A DNA stretch of 12,088 bases from Thalassiosira profunda (lineage: Eukaryota; Bacillariophyta; Thalassiosirophyceae; Thalassiosirales; Thalassiosiraceae). The position numbers and the translations under genes are program-made. The DNA lies in NCBI GenBank assembly GCA_036939355.1, contig JALLAP010002748.1, positions 1-12,088 on the forward strand, in the 5' to 3' direction. This document shows, one piece after another, positions 1 through 7,112 of this stretch; position 1 is the first letter of the stretch; each line of letters opens with the position of its first letter. Below the pieces are notes generated by a model. It was not told the DNA's origin. It saw nothing but the letters and a program-made list of their open reading frames with translations, and made no database searches.

Positions 1-803
1 GCCGTCTTGACCCGCATGAAGTTCTCCAGCGTGAGAAGCACGCCCAACCCTAGCAACACGAAGCAAATCCCCAGAAACAGCGTCCTCCGGAAAGGTGGGG
101 AGAAGAGGAACTCCTTTATCTTCGCCCTCGCCTCGTCTGCATCGGTGCGTTTCGGGTCATACAGTATTGCATTGTTCGCCGGGTTGCCATCCAAGTAGAA
201 ATTCTGTCGGCTGTCGCTCATCCTCGATTGAGTCGATCTGGTGGTGCCAATGGTGCTCGAATCGTTGCTCAACGTGGTGAACTCATTTCCATTTCCATTC
301 GAGCCATCGCTGCCATTCATTCCCCGAGCCAACTGCCTTATCTCCTCCCGGTCCAATTCGATCTCCTCTTCCTCGTCGATGCGGACGTGCACCAACGGAT
401 TCCCCGAGAGACTGACGACCCCGGGATGCGTCCTCGGAGCAGCGGCGCCGCCGGATGCGCCCCCGCTGCGCAGAGACGAGGTCAGGCCACTCCCACTGCC
501 GGTGTTGCTCGATGTAAACGATGCGTTGACATTCGTCTGCGGCGCCCTCCGTGACAACGATGACGCGTTGTGATAAATGCCCCCCGTGGTGAACGACGAG
601 CGCAGCTGGGCCTCGTCGTATATGGCGCGATTGTAGGACGAGCGATCGGACGCAGAGGAATGCGTTGTGCTGTAGGCCGTCGGCGGGGAGGAGGGCCGGT
701 TGTAGAAGTGCGTGTCCTCGCCTCCCGTCGGAGAAACTCCAGAATGTGCAAATACCTCTGCAACGCCGTCGCTGAACCCCGCGCCGGCGGCGTAGCCTAC
801 CAT
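1..803 (-). CDS. Unrecognised single-pass membrane protein, N-terminal part (3' end outside window)
   Basis: On the minus strand, an open frame runs without a stop from the ATG at 803-801 to the left edge, giving 267 complete codons. The product begins MVGYAAGAGF. About 200 residues are rich in Ser, Thr, Gly and Asn. There are recurrent Tyr/Asn motifs (HFYNR near 32-36, SYNRAIYDE near 56-64, GIYHNAS near 75-81, NFYLDGN near 201-207). An acidic helix-like patch, RIDEEEEIELDREEIRQLA, lies at about 141-159. A hydrophobic segment at about 240-259 (LFLGICFVLLGLGVLLTL) follows basic residues FRR, which suggests a cytosolic N-terminus and one membrane span before the cut. I do not recognise a family. 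The ATG at 803 has A at -3 and G at +4. The frame stays open upstream to another ATG at 956-954, but that context is poor and the added residues look like noise. No stop is present because the gene continues off the window. Confidence 0.62.
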   Translation of the reverse strand, partial: MVGYAAGAGFSDGVAEVFAHSGVSPTGGEDTHFYNRPSSPPTAYSTTHSSASDRSSYNRAIYDEAQLRSSFTTGGIYHNASSLSRRAPQTNVNASFTSSNTGSGSGLTSSLRSGGASGGAAAPRTHPGVVSLSGNPLVHVRIDEEEEIELDREEIRQLARGMNGSDGSNGNGNEFTTLSNDSSTIGTTRSTQSRMSDSRQNFYLDGNPANNAILYDPKRTDADEARAKIKEFLFSPPFRRTLFLGICFVLLGLGVLLTLENFMRVKT

Positions 804-1000
804 CCTGCGCTGCGCAGATGTGCGGGACGCAAGAGAACGATCAGGCACGCCAAGAGGAGGGCTGCTTGACCCCAGCCGGCAGCCAGGGTGGGCGTGGGAG
901 GTGGGCGAGGGTTTTGTTTGCAAGTTGCAAGTAAAAATCCGATAGTGGTAGCACATACAAACTTTATGTATGCAAGGGTTGCCCAACTCCGACAGCATAA

Positions 1001-1071
1001 GCGCCAGTGGTTTAGTGGTAAAATCTGTCGTTGCCATCGACAGGCCCCGCGTTCGATTCGCGGCTGGCGCA
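1001..1071 (+). tRNA. tRNA-Gly (anticodon GCC)
   Basis: The 71-nt cloverleaf is complete. The acceptor stem GCGCCAG (1001-1007) pairs with CTGGCGC (1064-1070), and A1071 is the discriminator. The anticodon stem TGTCG/CGACA encloses the loop TTGCCAT, with anticodon GCC at 1033-1035. The T stem CCGCG/CGCGG encloses TTCGATT (1052-1058). The A box (TGGTTTAGTGG, 1008-1018) and B box (GTTCGATTC, 1051-1059) internal promoters are clear. CCA is not encoded, as in eukaryotic nuclear tRNA genes, and there is no intron. It decodes GGC and GGT glycine codons. Confidence 0.96.
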
Positions 1072-1073
1072 GC

Positions 1074-1078
1074 TTTTT
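1074..1078 (+). terminator. RNA polymerase III terminator of tRNA-Gly
   Basis: A run of five T begins three bases after the end of the tRNA, the usual Pol III stop signal. Confidence 0.8.
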
Positions 1079-1651
1079 GCACCTTTTGGAGGGTCGGAAG
1101 GGGCCCATGGGCACCCCTTTTGGCTTCGGTGGACCTCCAGTACATGGTGGGGTTGGAGACGGCCCTTTGGGGGCGTCCGGGGCCGCAGTGAGGCCCGACT
1201 TAGCTGTATCATTGACGAAATGATCCGGGCACCGAAGTGCATCCTTGTGGATCAATGTTACTCTCGATGCTTCACGAATCTCCCTGTATCGTACTGCTGG
1301 ACACCCAAAGAATAGAAGATCGGCCAAATAGAGGCTGATGCTGGATGATTGACTGCAAGAGACGAGGGTCATCAGTGCTCTGACGGGGTGCAGAAAAAAA
1401 ATGGAGGCAGAGAGAGAGCGAAGTTTCACGGGAGGATTCGTCTATTATCTGATTTCCACATAAACTGATCAGAGCAAAACAAGAGCCGTTCTCTGTGCAC
1501 ACACGTCTTCCCTTCTGCCTGACGAACCCAAAACCCTCCAGCGACAAAAGAGAGCCTTGGCAATTTAAGATAGTAGATAACTTATGCTTCGATCGATGTA
1601 TCATCACCACACAACATCACACCATCACCAATCGCTCCAATCTTCCGAAAA
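1079..1651. other. Intergenic region with no convincing gene
   Basis: This stretch lies between the tRNA and the stop codon of the FAS1 gene, so its right part should hold the FAS1 3' UTR (minus strand). I see no protein with family features in any frame. About 1081-1200 is GC-rich and contains short potential stem-loops. One is AAGGGG (1098-1103) with CCCCTT (1114-1119). Another is ATCATT (1208-1213) with AATGAT (1219-1224), flanked by GCCCG (1193-1197) and CGGGC (1226-1230). The remainder is AT-richer and no canonical AATAAA signal was found. Confidence 0.6.
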
Positions 1652-2554
1652 TTAGTAGAATCCGAAGCAGAGGCCGACCGTGTGGATGACGCCGTTGCTG
1701 CAGCTCACGTCCATAGGGTAGTCCGAGTAGGGTCCGAAGGTCTTCTCCCCGATGATGGCGTCGTTCACGAAGTGCTTCCGCACGGCGTAACGGTAGTTGA
1801 GGGGGGTCCCTCCCAGCGAGGTCAGGTCGGCCGTGGGCACGTCCGCCGAGGCGATCTGTCCCGGGACGATGTGCAACTTCACGATGTCGGCCGTGATCGG
1901 CCCGCGGAGGAGCTCGTACGACTCGAGGGCGGGGTCGGTGGGGGCGAAGATGGTGTAGGGACCCGCGCCGAGCTCGGCGGCGACGCCGGTGGACTGGAGG
2001 GCGGCGTGGAACTTGCCGAAGTTCTCGTAGCCCTTGAGGTCGTTCTCCTCCTTCCCGACGGCGATGCCGTCGGCGCCCCAGACCTGTCCGGGGCCCTCGA
2101 GGGAGGCGAGGGTGCTGACCACGTCGCCTCCGCCGCCGGCGGGAGCGGCAGCGGCGGGGGCAGCGGCCACCGGAGCGGCGGCGGCCGGGGCCGCGGCGGG
2201 GGCACCGCCGGTCTCGGCGGCGCGCGACTTCAGGTATTCCTCGAAGGAGGGGGCGGCCGAGATGGACTTGCGGGGGTCCTCATCGGCGAACGCATCGGGA
2301 TTGCGGGTGTCCGCCATGCCGCCGGAGCCGATGTGCTGGTGCAGCTGGGTAGTGGACCGGACCTAACGAAGAGAGGGAGAAAGGAAGGGAAGGGTGAGAT
2401 CTTTGCCACGTTTTGCAATTCGTCCATCGTCGAGGATACCTGCACCAAAGCGCACATCTCGTGCACTCCACAAGCAGGGACGACTCACCGCAACATTGGG
2501 GGCCGTGAAGGCGGCGGCGCCGGAGACGAGGGCGAGGGACAGGGCGAGCTTCAT
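1652..2554 (-). CDS. Plastid-targeted fasciclin (FAS1) domain protein, two exons
   Basis: The gene is spliced on the minus strand: exon 1 is 2554-2489, the intron 2488-2363, and exon 2 2362-1652 (stop TAA). The product is 258 aa. Residues 1-16 form a signal peptide, and the junction AAAFTAP fits the Phe-containing cleavage site of red-lineage secondary plastids, so import across the plastid membranes is likely. A motif SFEEYLKSR (61-69) is followed by an Ala/Pro linker at 76-97 with three AAAP/AAAAP-type units. A FAS1 domain occupies about 135-252, recognisable by the H1-type motif YTIFAPTDPA (158-167), KLHIVPGQI (184-192) and the H2-type NGVIHTV (245-251). FAS1 domains mediate adhesion or protein contacts; no enzyme activity is implied. 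The ATG lies in a near-ideal context (CCGCCACCATGA). Starting instead at the exon-2 ATG (2317) would lose the targeting peptide. The gene is divergent from CbbX and GC-rich at third codon positions. Stroma versus thylakoid lumen cannot be decided. Confidence 0.88.
2363..2488 (-). other. Intron of the FAS1 gene (126 bp, phase 0)
   Basis: The donor is GCG|GTGAGT after codon 22. The acceptor is a long pyrimidine tract (CCCTTCCCTTCCTTTCTCCC) followed by CTCTTCGTTAG. An ATCTCACCC branch-like site lies upstream. Removing the intron joins the signal peptide exon to VRSTTQ and the long exon 2 in frame. Confidence 0.88.
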
Positions 2555-2733
2555 GGTGGCGGTGGTGATGATAATATCGGGAAGGAAAATTATGACCACA
2601 GCGGGCACATGGTTCATTCGTCGGCTTGGAGGCGCTCGTGGGTGTCAGATTTTAGCGCTACCTGAAATGATAATTTTATGGAAATAGCCATCAATACCAA
2701 CCATAGTTCAACATTTGTTCCAAATAACCGTAC

Positions 2734-2782
2734 TCGTGCGTGGTACTTTTGATCGGCACTAATTGAAGCCGGACACGCACGA
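2734..2782. repeat. 9-bp perfect inverted repeat in divergent promoter
   Basis: TCGTGCGTG at 2734-2742 and its exact reverse complement CACGCACGA at 2774-2782 are separated by 31 bases. It could be paired sites for one factor. Occurrence by chance is possible. Confidence 0.55.
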
Positions 2783-2793
2783 AGATCGAGGGG

Positions 2794-2871
2794 TAAATTT
2801 GGCGAGATTTGAGAGCGATGATTTGTGTGATCTCTGTCTACCTTAGTATCGCTATTTCTTAGCCAAATTTA
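2794..2871. repeat. 10-bp perfect inverted repeat in divergent promoter
   Basis: TAAATTTGGC at 2794-2803 and its exact reverse complement GCCAAATTTA at 2862-2871 are separated by 58 bases. The left arm continues as TTTGGCGAG, which resembles E2F-type sites. Symmetric placement would suit a factor acting on both genes. Confidence 0.55.
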
Positions 2872-3131
2872 TGCATAATGCGTATTAATTTTGCGTATGT
2901 ATCTTTGAAGGTGCACCTCGAGATCACCCCCTGATTCATTGCAGATAAAGGTCGATCACGTTTGGATTTTTAGAGAGACATTTGTTGCGGATATTTTTCA
3001 GTACGTCATCCATCACGCAGATGCTCTGGCTCTGTGCAGAGGAAGCCGTGCTCCTCGCGTCCTCGCCGCACCTCGCCGCGACCAGCAGGCCCCGCCCATC
3101 TCTACGGCTTCATTTGCAGCAGTAGTAGACC

Positions 3132-4361
3132 ATGAAGCTGTCGGCGTCCCTCCTCGCGCTCTTTGTAGCGTCGGCCACGGCCTTCGCCCCGGCCAATGTC
3201 GGGCGCGCGGCCACCGCGGTGCACAATAACCAGGACCCGTTCGGCGCCGGCCAGTCGTTGCAATTCGACGAGGCGGCGGGCGACACCTCGACGTCCGGCG
3301 CCGGACGGCTGCGCGACAAGCTCAACGACGCCGACGTCGAGCGCCGGAAGATCCAGGAGGAGGCCGACCGGCGCGAGCGCGCGGCCGAGATCCGCCGCGA
3401 GGAGCGCCTGGCCAAGATCCAGTACATGAACGAGATGCCCGATTCCCAGCCGGCGGGGACCGTCGACGAGTTCATGTTCAAGGAGGGCGTGCAGGACCAG
3501 CTCGACAAGCTGGACAGGGACCTCGTCGGGCTTGTCGCCGTGAAAAAGCGCGTCAAGGAGATCGCGGCCCTGCTGGTCCTCGACAAGATGCGCCGCAAGC
3601 TCGGCTTCGAGACGAGCGTGCCGTCCCTCCACATGTCCTTCACGGGCGCCCCGGGAACCGGCAAGACCACCGTCGCCGTGCGCATGGGCCAAATCCTCGC
3701 CAAGATGGGATACGCCCGTCGAGGACACGTCGTCCTCGCCACCCGCGACGACCTCGTGGGGCAGTACGTCGGCCACACCGCCCCCAAGACGAAGGAGATG
3801 ATCAAGAAGGCCATGGGCGGCGTCCTGCTCGTTGACGAGGCCTACTACCTCTACAACGCCGCCAACGACCGCGATTACGGACAGGAGTCGATCGAGATCC
3901 TCCTGAACGTCATGGAGAACAACCAGGACGATCTGGTGGTCGCCGTGGCCGGGTACAAGGATCGCATGGACAAGTTCTTCTCCTACATTCCCGGCATGAT
4001 GAGCCGCATCGGGAACCACATTGACTTCCCCAACTACACCGCCGACGAGCTCGTGAAGATCGCGGGCGTCATGTCGAGGGATTTGGAGTACGACATCGAC
4101 GACGCCGCCTTCGCGACGTTCAAGTCCTACATCGAGGAGCGGATGCAGCTGCCCTACTTCTCGAACGCGCGCACCGTAAGGAATGCCATGGATCGGGCGC
4201 GGATGAACAGCGCCATTCGGACGTTCGAGAAGTACGCCATCAACGGGGAGAACGGGGGTGTGTGCACGGTGGCCGACCTGAAGAACATTGACGCGGCGGA
4301 TTTCCAGATTCTGTTGGACGACATCCTGAATGCCGATGCGTCCAAGCGCATCTTTGCCTAA
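3132..4361 (+). CDS. cbbX: CbbX, red-type Rubisco activase, nuclear-encoded and plastid-targeted
   Basis: This AAA+ ATPase remodels red-type (form ID) Rubisco. In the studied family, the hexamer is stimulated by RuBP and tugs the C-terminus of the Rubisco large subunit to release inhibitory sugar phosphates. The product is 409 aa in a single exon. Residues 1-17 are a signal peptide with the junction SATAFAPANVG, typical of red-lineage secondary plastid proteins. Residues 59-97 are a highly charged, probably helical extension. The AAA+ core starts near 117 (VQDQLDKLDRDLVGL). It contains Walker A GAPGTGKT (172-179), pore-loop YVGHT (212-216), Walker B VLLVDEA (231-237), sensor-1 region VVAVAGYKD (269-277), the Arg-finger region PGMMSRIGNHIDFP (287-300) and sensor-2 region NARTVRNAMDRARMN (345-359). 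No core motif is missing. Red algae and several relatives carry a plastid cbbX plus a nuclear one, and the two may co-assemble; the leader shows this is the nuclear form. The ATG has A at -3. Confidence 0.95.
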   Translation: MKLSASLLALFVASATAFAPANVGRAATAVHNNQDPFGAGQSLQFDEAAGDTSTSGAGRLRDKLNDADVERRKIQEEADRRERAAEIRREERLAKIQYMNEMPDSQPAGTVDEFMFKEGVQDQLDKLDRDLVGLVAVKKRVKEIAALLVLDKMRRKLGFETSVPSLHMSFTGAPGTGKTTVAVRMGQILAKMGYARRGHVVLATRDDLVGQYVGHTAPKTKEMIKKAMGGVLLVDEAYYLYNAANDRDYGQESIEILLNVMENNQDDLVVAVAGYKDRMDKFFSYIPGMMSRIGNHIDFPNYTADELVKIAGVMSRDLEYDIDDAAFATFKSYIEERMQLPYFSNARTVRNAMDRARMNSAIRTFEKYAINGENGGVCTVADLKNIDAADFQILLDDILNADASKRIFA

Positions 4362-4619
4362 GTTAGGGGAAGACTGTGTGATTTAGAGACGTGGTGTTTG
4401 GATTGCAATTGAGATTGCTGATAGACACTGGTGGAAGAGGTTGGGCTTACACAATTACTTGCGGAGTTAGCGGAGGGCACCTCGTCCGACGCCACCTGCC
4501 ACAAGAGAATATGGCGGACTGTGAGGCGTGAGCTATCCCTCTTACTTTTGTGTTAGGATGCTGCATAATTAGAATTGCCTATTGAACAGCTCTATCTTTA
4601 CAGCGGCATGTGCCGCGTG
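4362..4619. other. Convergent intergenic region between CbbX and the amino-acid transporter
   Basis: These 258 bp hold both 3' untranslated regions. No AATAAA signal and no gene are visible. A short hairpin lies next to the transporter stop codon (annotated separately). Confidence 0.6.
4603..4616 (-). other. Short stem-loop directly after the transporter stop codon
   Basis: GCGGCA (4603-4608), TG, then TGCCGC (4611-4616) form a perfect 6-bp inverted repeat with a two-base centre. It lies three bases past the transporter stop (TAG at 4622-4620). It could mark 3' end formation, but there is no T-run and no proof. Confidence 0.4.
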
Positions 4620-7112
4620 CTAGAACGATCGCGACACCAAGCTCGAGTCCAGCTGAACATCATCAACGCCGTCGTCTATCGGTAACCCCTGGGCGGCAGA
4701 ATCGCTCTCCGAAGCCCCGGCTTCGTCATATTCAGCATCGTCTTCGTGGATTGAGGCCACTGCGCTTCCCACCCTTCCAAAGCATCCGGTGTCCTCCTCC
4801 CAACCCTCCATTTGATCCATCATCAACGAGCGGAGATCCTCCGAGTGAATGCTCAATCCACACGATTCGTACGAGTCCCAGCCGCCGTTGTTGCCGACGC
4901 TGAAGTAGTATCCGAATGAGAAATAGGAGAGCACACCGGCGGTCAGGAACACTGCGAGCGCAACCAGCCCCGCCCATGTAAGCTGGGCGACCAGATACCA
5001 GTTCACGAACATTCCAATACAAGGCACGAAGGGAAGCAGAGGCGTGCGAAAGCTTTCGGCGGCGACTTCTTTGACGCCGACCGTCATGTGCTGAGTGGTG
5101 GTCCGCCTATCCTTCCCGCCGAACAGCTCGGCTGCTGGGCACGCCAGCCATATGCGCACGCACAGTGCAAGTGCTATTGCACTGAAGAGGCAGGTGACTG
5201 CCTTGCCGAAAACAGATGTCCACAGGTGGGTCATAGCGAGGGCTGCCGCGAAGCATATAAGATTGAACCAGATCAACAACCGCTCCAGCATCCCCGGTTC
5301 ATTATCTGGGCTCTCGTGCCTCAGCAGAACTAAAGACGAGTTTGCCATGCTAAAGGACACGAGGACGCCGGCAGATATCAAGTCGTTGAGGCACGCTAGC
5401 GGGACAAACCCCGCAATCACCGCCATCAACGAACACGCGAAGAGTGTGCCATTGCGCATGTTTCCCTCGCTGTCCACCCGACCGAACCATTCGGGCATGA
5501 GACCATCGCACGCCAATGCAAATTGAAGTCTCGGCTGCGCCATCACTGCCACCAGCACGACGAGTGGCAAAGTCAGCAGTTCGCCCAAAGCGGCCATGGA
5601 GCTAGCCCACTCCAAGCCTCGGGCTTCAAAGGCATCTGGAAAGCCACCGATGGAATTTATCTGGTCGTAGGGAAGCATCCCGGACAATGCCAGGGTGGCC
5701 GTCATGTAGCAGGCCGTAAGTATCGCGATCGTCCACATTATCGCTCGAGGCATATTTCTTTGCGGTTCGATGGCTTCCGCAGTTAAGCAGGTCACTTCGT
5801 CGTAGCCAAGATAACCCATGAAGCTCAGCGTACCGCCAGAGAAGAAGCCATTCACGCCCAGCTCGCTCGGCAACAGCGGTTTCAGATTCTTCACATCCAT
5901 CAAACCGAATCCTATCAAGGTGATGGCAACGACGACGACCACTTTGAACGCACAAAAGACGTTCGTCACCGCCTTGCTCTCCTTTACCCCGCCGAGCAAT
6001 ACCGCCCCAACCGACGTACACAACAAGAAGGCCATCGTGTTGAACGTCAGCCCCGGCAAGAGCATCTTTCGTATGACCCAGCTCCAGTAATCGTCGACTT
6101 CGTTCTCGGGCATGGTCACAATCCATTCCGCCACCTTGTCGCCCCACCCCCGTGCGATAGCGCTGGCCGAGACACAGTACTCCAAGCTGAGGCATCCCGC
6201 CGCCACCACGGCCGGAAGCTCGCCCATGCTCGCATACACGTACGCGTAGGTGCTCCCGGCGGCCGGAATCTGGCCCGCCAATTCGGCAAAGCAAAATCCC
6301 GAAAGCATCGCAGGGGCGGCGCTCAAGAGCCAGCAGAAGGTGGAGGCGGGCCCGGCGTAGCTCGACGCCAGCAGGGACGAGAGGACAAATATCCCTGTCC
6401 CCAGTGTCCCTCCCACGCCCACAGCAATGAGATCAATCAGCGTCAGATGTCGATGCACCTGATTTGCAGATGCGACAGGAGGCGCATGCAAGTGCTTGCT
6501 CTGCTCGTCCTGCTCCGTGACGGGAGTCGCATTGCTCGACGCCTTGGACCTCTCCGATACGGACTGCTCCGATCCTATTTGTTGTTGCGCGGCCAACAGC
6601 AATGGCAGCGATTCCGTCGATGCCAGATGCAATGGTTTTTGCAAGAAGGGGTTGGACCCCGACCTTTGCAGTCCCCCCAAGCGGGGCGACGAGCCCCCTC
6701 TTGACAATCTCGGCGAGGATCCTCCAGATGACCGGCCCGCCGCTCCTTCTTCTGAGATGGACGCCGACCGCGCGCTGCCCTCGCTGCCCTCCATTTCCCT
6801 CCGCATCCGCCGCATCCTCCCCAAACTGTTCATCGACCCGTAGGACGGCATGGACGACGGTCGGGCAAAATTGGGAGACGGGGACGCTCGCAGTGTCGTG
6901 CCGCCGCTCCGCGAGGGCCGTCTCTTTGTCTTTGGTTGCCACGGCTGCGTTGGCGGTATCAGCGCCGATGTTGAGAGCAGGGAGGGCGACGACGATTGAT
7001 GGGACAACGATGATGGCGATGCATCTTGTGCGCGCCTCAATGGTTTGCTGCCCGTCGATGGCCCTGCACTGGAACCACCGCTCTTCAATTCTGGGGATGC
7101 ATTCATCTTCAT
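4620..7112 (-). CDS. Cationic amino-acid transporter, CAT type (APC superfamily, SLC7-like)
   Basis: This is a membrane permease of 830 aa in one exon, expected to move basic amino acids by analogy with the CAT subfamily; the substrate is not proven. Residues 1-220 are a Ser/Pro/Arg-rich cytosolic tail with many Ser-Pro sites and a tandem repeat GGSSPRL (130-136 and 139-145). The permease core runs from about 221 to 738, with roughly 14 hydrophobic segments. It starts with the TM1 signature GVGGTLGTGIFVL (232-244), then FCFAELAGQIPAAGSTYAYV (273-292), GYLGYDEVTCLTAEAIEPQR (433-452) and RLQFALACDGLMPEWF (528-543). The CAT-typical C-terminal block is PLLPFVPCIGMFVNWYLVAQ (691-710) followed by LSYFSFGYYFS (728-738). 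A hydrophilic acidic tail covers 739-830. The ATG has A at -3; a second Met lies two codons in. Plasma membrane and vacuolar membrane are both possible. It diverges from the phosphatase gene and converges on CbbX. Confidence 0.92.
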   Translation of the reverse strand: MKMNASPELKSGGSSAGPSTGSKPLRRAQDASPSSLSHQSSSPSLLSTSALIPPTQPWQPKTKRRPSRSGGTTLRASPSPNFARPSSMPSYGSMNSLGRMRRMRREMEGSEGSARSASISEEGAAGRSSGGSSPRLSRGGSSPRLGGLQRSGSNPFLQKPLHLASTESLPLLLAAQQQIGSEQSVSERSKASSNATPVTEQDEQSKHLHAPPVASANQVHRHLTLIDLIAVGVGGTLGTGIFVLSSLLASSYAGPASTFCWLLSAAPAMLSGFCFAELAGQIPAAGSTYAYVYASMGELPAVVAAGCLSLEYCVSASAIARGWGDKVAEWIVTMPENEVDDYWSWVIRKMLLPGLTFNTMAFLLCTSVGAVLLGGVKESKAVTNVFCAFKVVVVVAITLIGFGLMDVKNLKPLLPSELGVNGFFSGGTLSFMGYLGYDEVTCLTAEAIEPQRNMPRAIMWTIAILTACYMTATLALSGMLPYDQINSIGGFPDAFEARGLEWASSMAALGELLTLPLVVLVAVMAQPRLQFALACDGLMPEWFGRVDSEGNMRNGTLFACSLMAVIAGFVPLACLNDLISAGVLVSFSMANSSLVLLRHESPDNEPGMLERLLIWFNLICFAAALAMTHLWTSVFGKAVTCLFSAIALALCVRIWLACPAAELFGGKDRRTTTQHMTVGVKEVAAESFRTPLLPFVPCIGMFVNWYLVAQLTWAGLVALAVFLTAGVLSYFSFGYYFSVGNNGGWDSYESCGLSIHSEDLRSLMMDQMEGWEEDTGCFGRVGSAVASIHEDDAEYDEAGASESDSAAQGLPIDDGVDDVQLDSSLVSRSF

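Larger units (their letters stand above)
2555..3131. promoter_or_regulatory. Divergent promoter between FAS1 gene and CbbX
   Basis: The 577 bp between the two start codons is AT-richer than the flanking coding DNA and carries no gene. Two perfect inverted repeats sit near its middle. TCGTGCGTG (2734-2742) matches CACGCACGA (2774-2782), and TAAATTTGGC (2794-2803) matches GCCAAATTTA (2862-2871). A TGCGTAT direct repeat occurs at 2879-2885 and 2892-2898. The leader before CbbX contains a pyrimidine-rich stretch ending TTTGCAG (to 3119) that could be a 3' splice site of an untranslated-leader intron; I cannot identify its donor. Transcription start sites are not visible. Confidence 0.6.

Noticed and set aside
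888..1223. Plus-strand open frame of 111 codons over the tRNA
   Set aside because: It contains the tRNA itself and no protein signature; the open frame comes from GC-rich sequence.
797..1429. Minus-strand open frame of 210 codons crossing the tRNA
   Set aside because: It runs antisense through tRNA-Gly and its T-run, shows no domain and has mixed noise-like composition. The real minus-strand gene on the left uses another frame.
1682..2665. Plus-strand open frame of 327 codons opposite the FAS1 gene
   Set aside because: It is a Gly/Val/Arg-rich shadow produced by the strong GC3 bias on the other strand, which has a clear FAS1 domain, intron and plastid leader.
3102..4019. Minus-strand open frame of 305 codons opposite CbbX
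   Set aside because: It is a His/Val/Leu-rich shadow; the plus strand encodes full CbbX with every AAA+ motif.
5626..6294. Minus-strand frame of 222 codons within the transporter gene
   Set aside because: It is an alternative frame of the same strand with no domain; the transporter frame is continuous and conserved in pattern.
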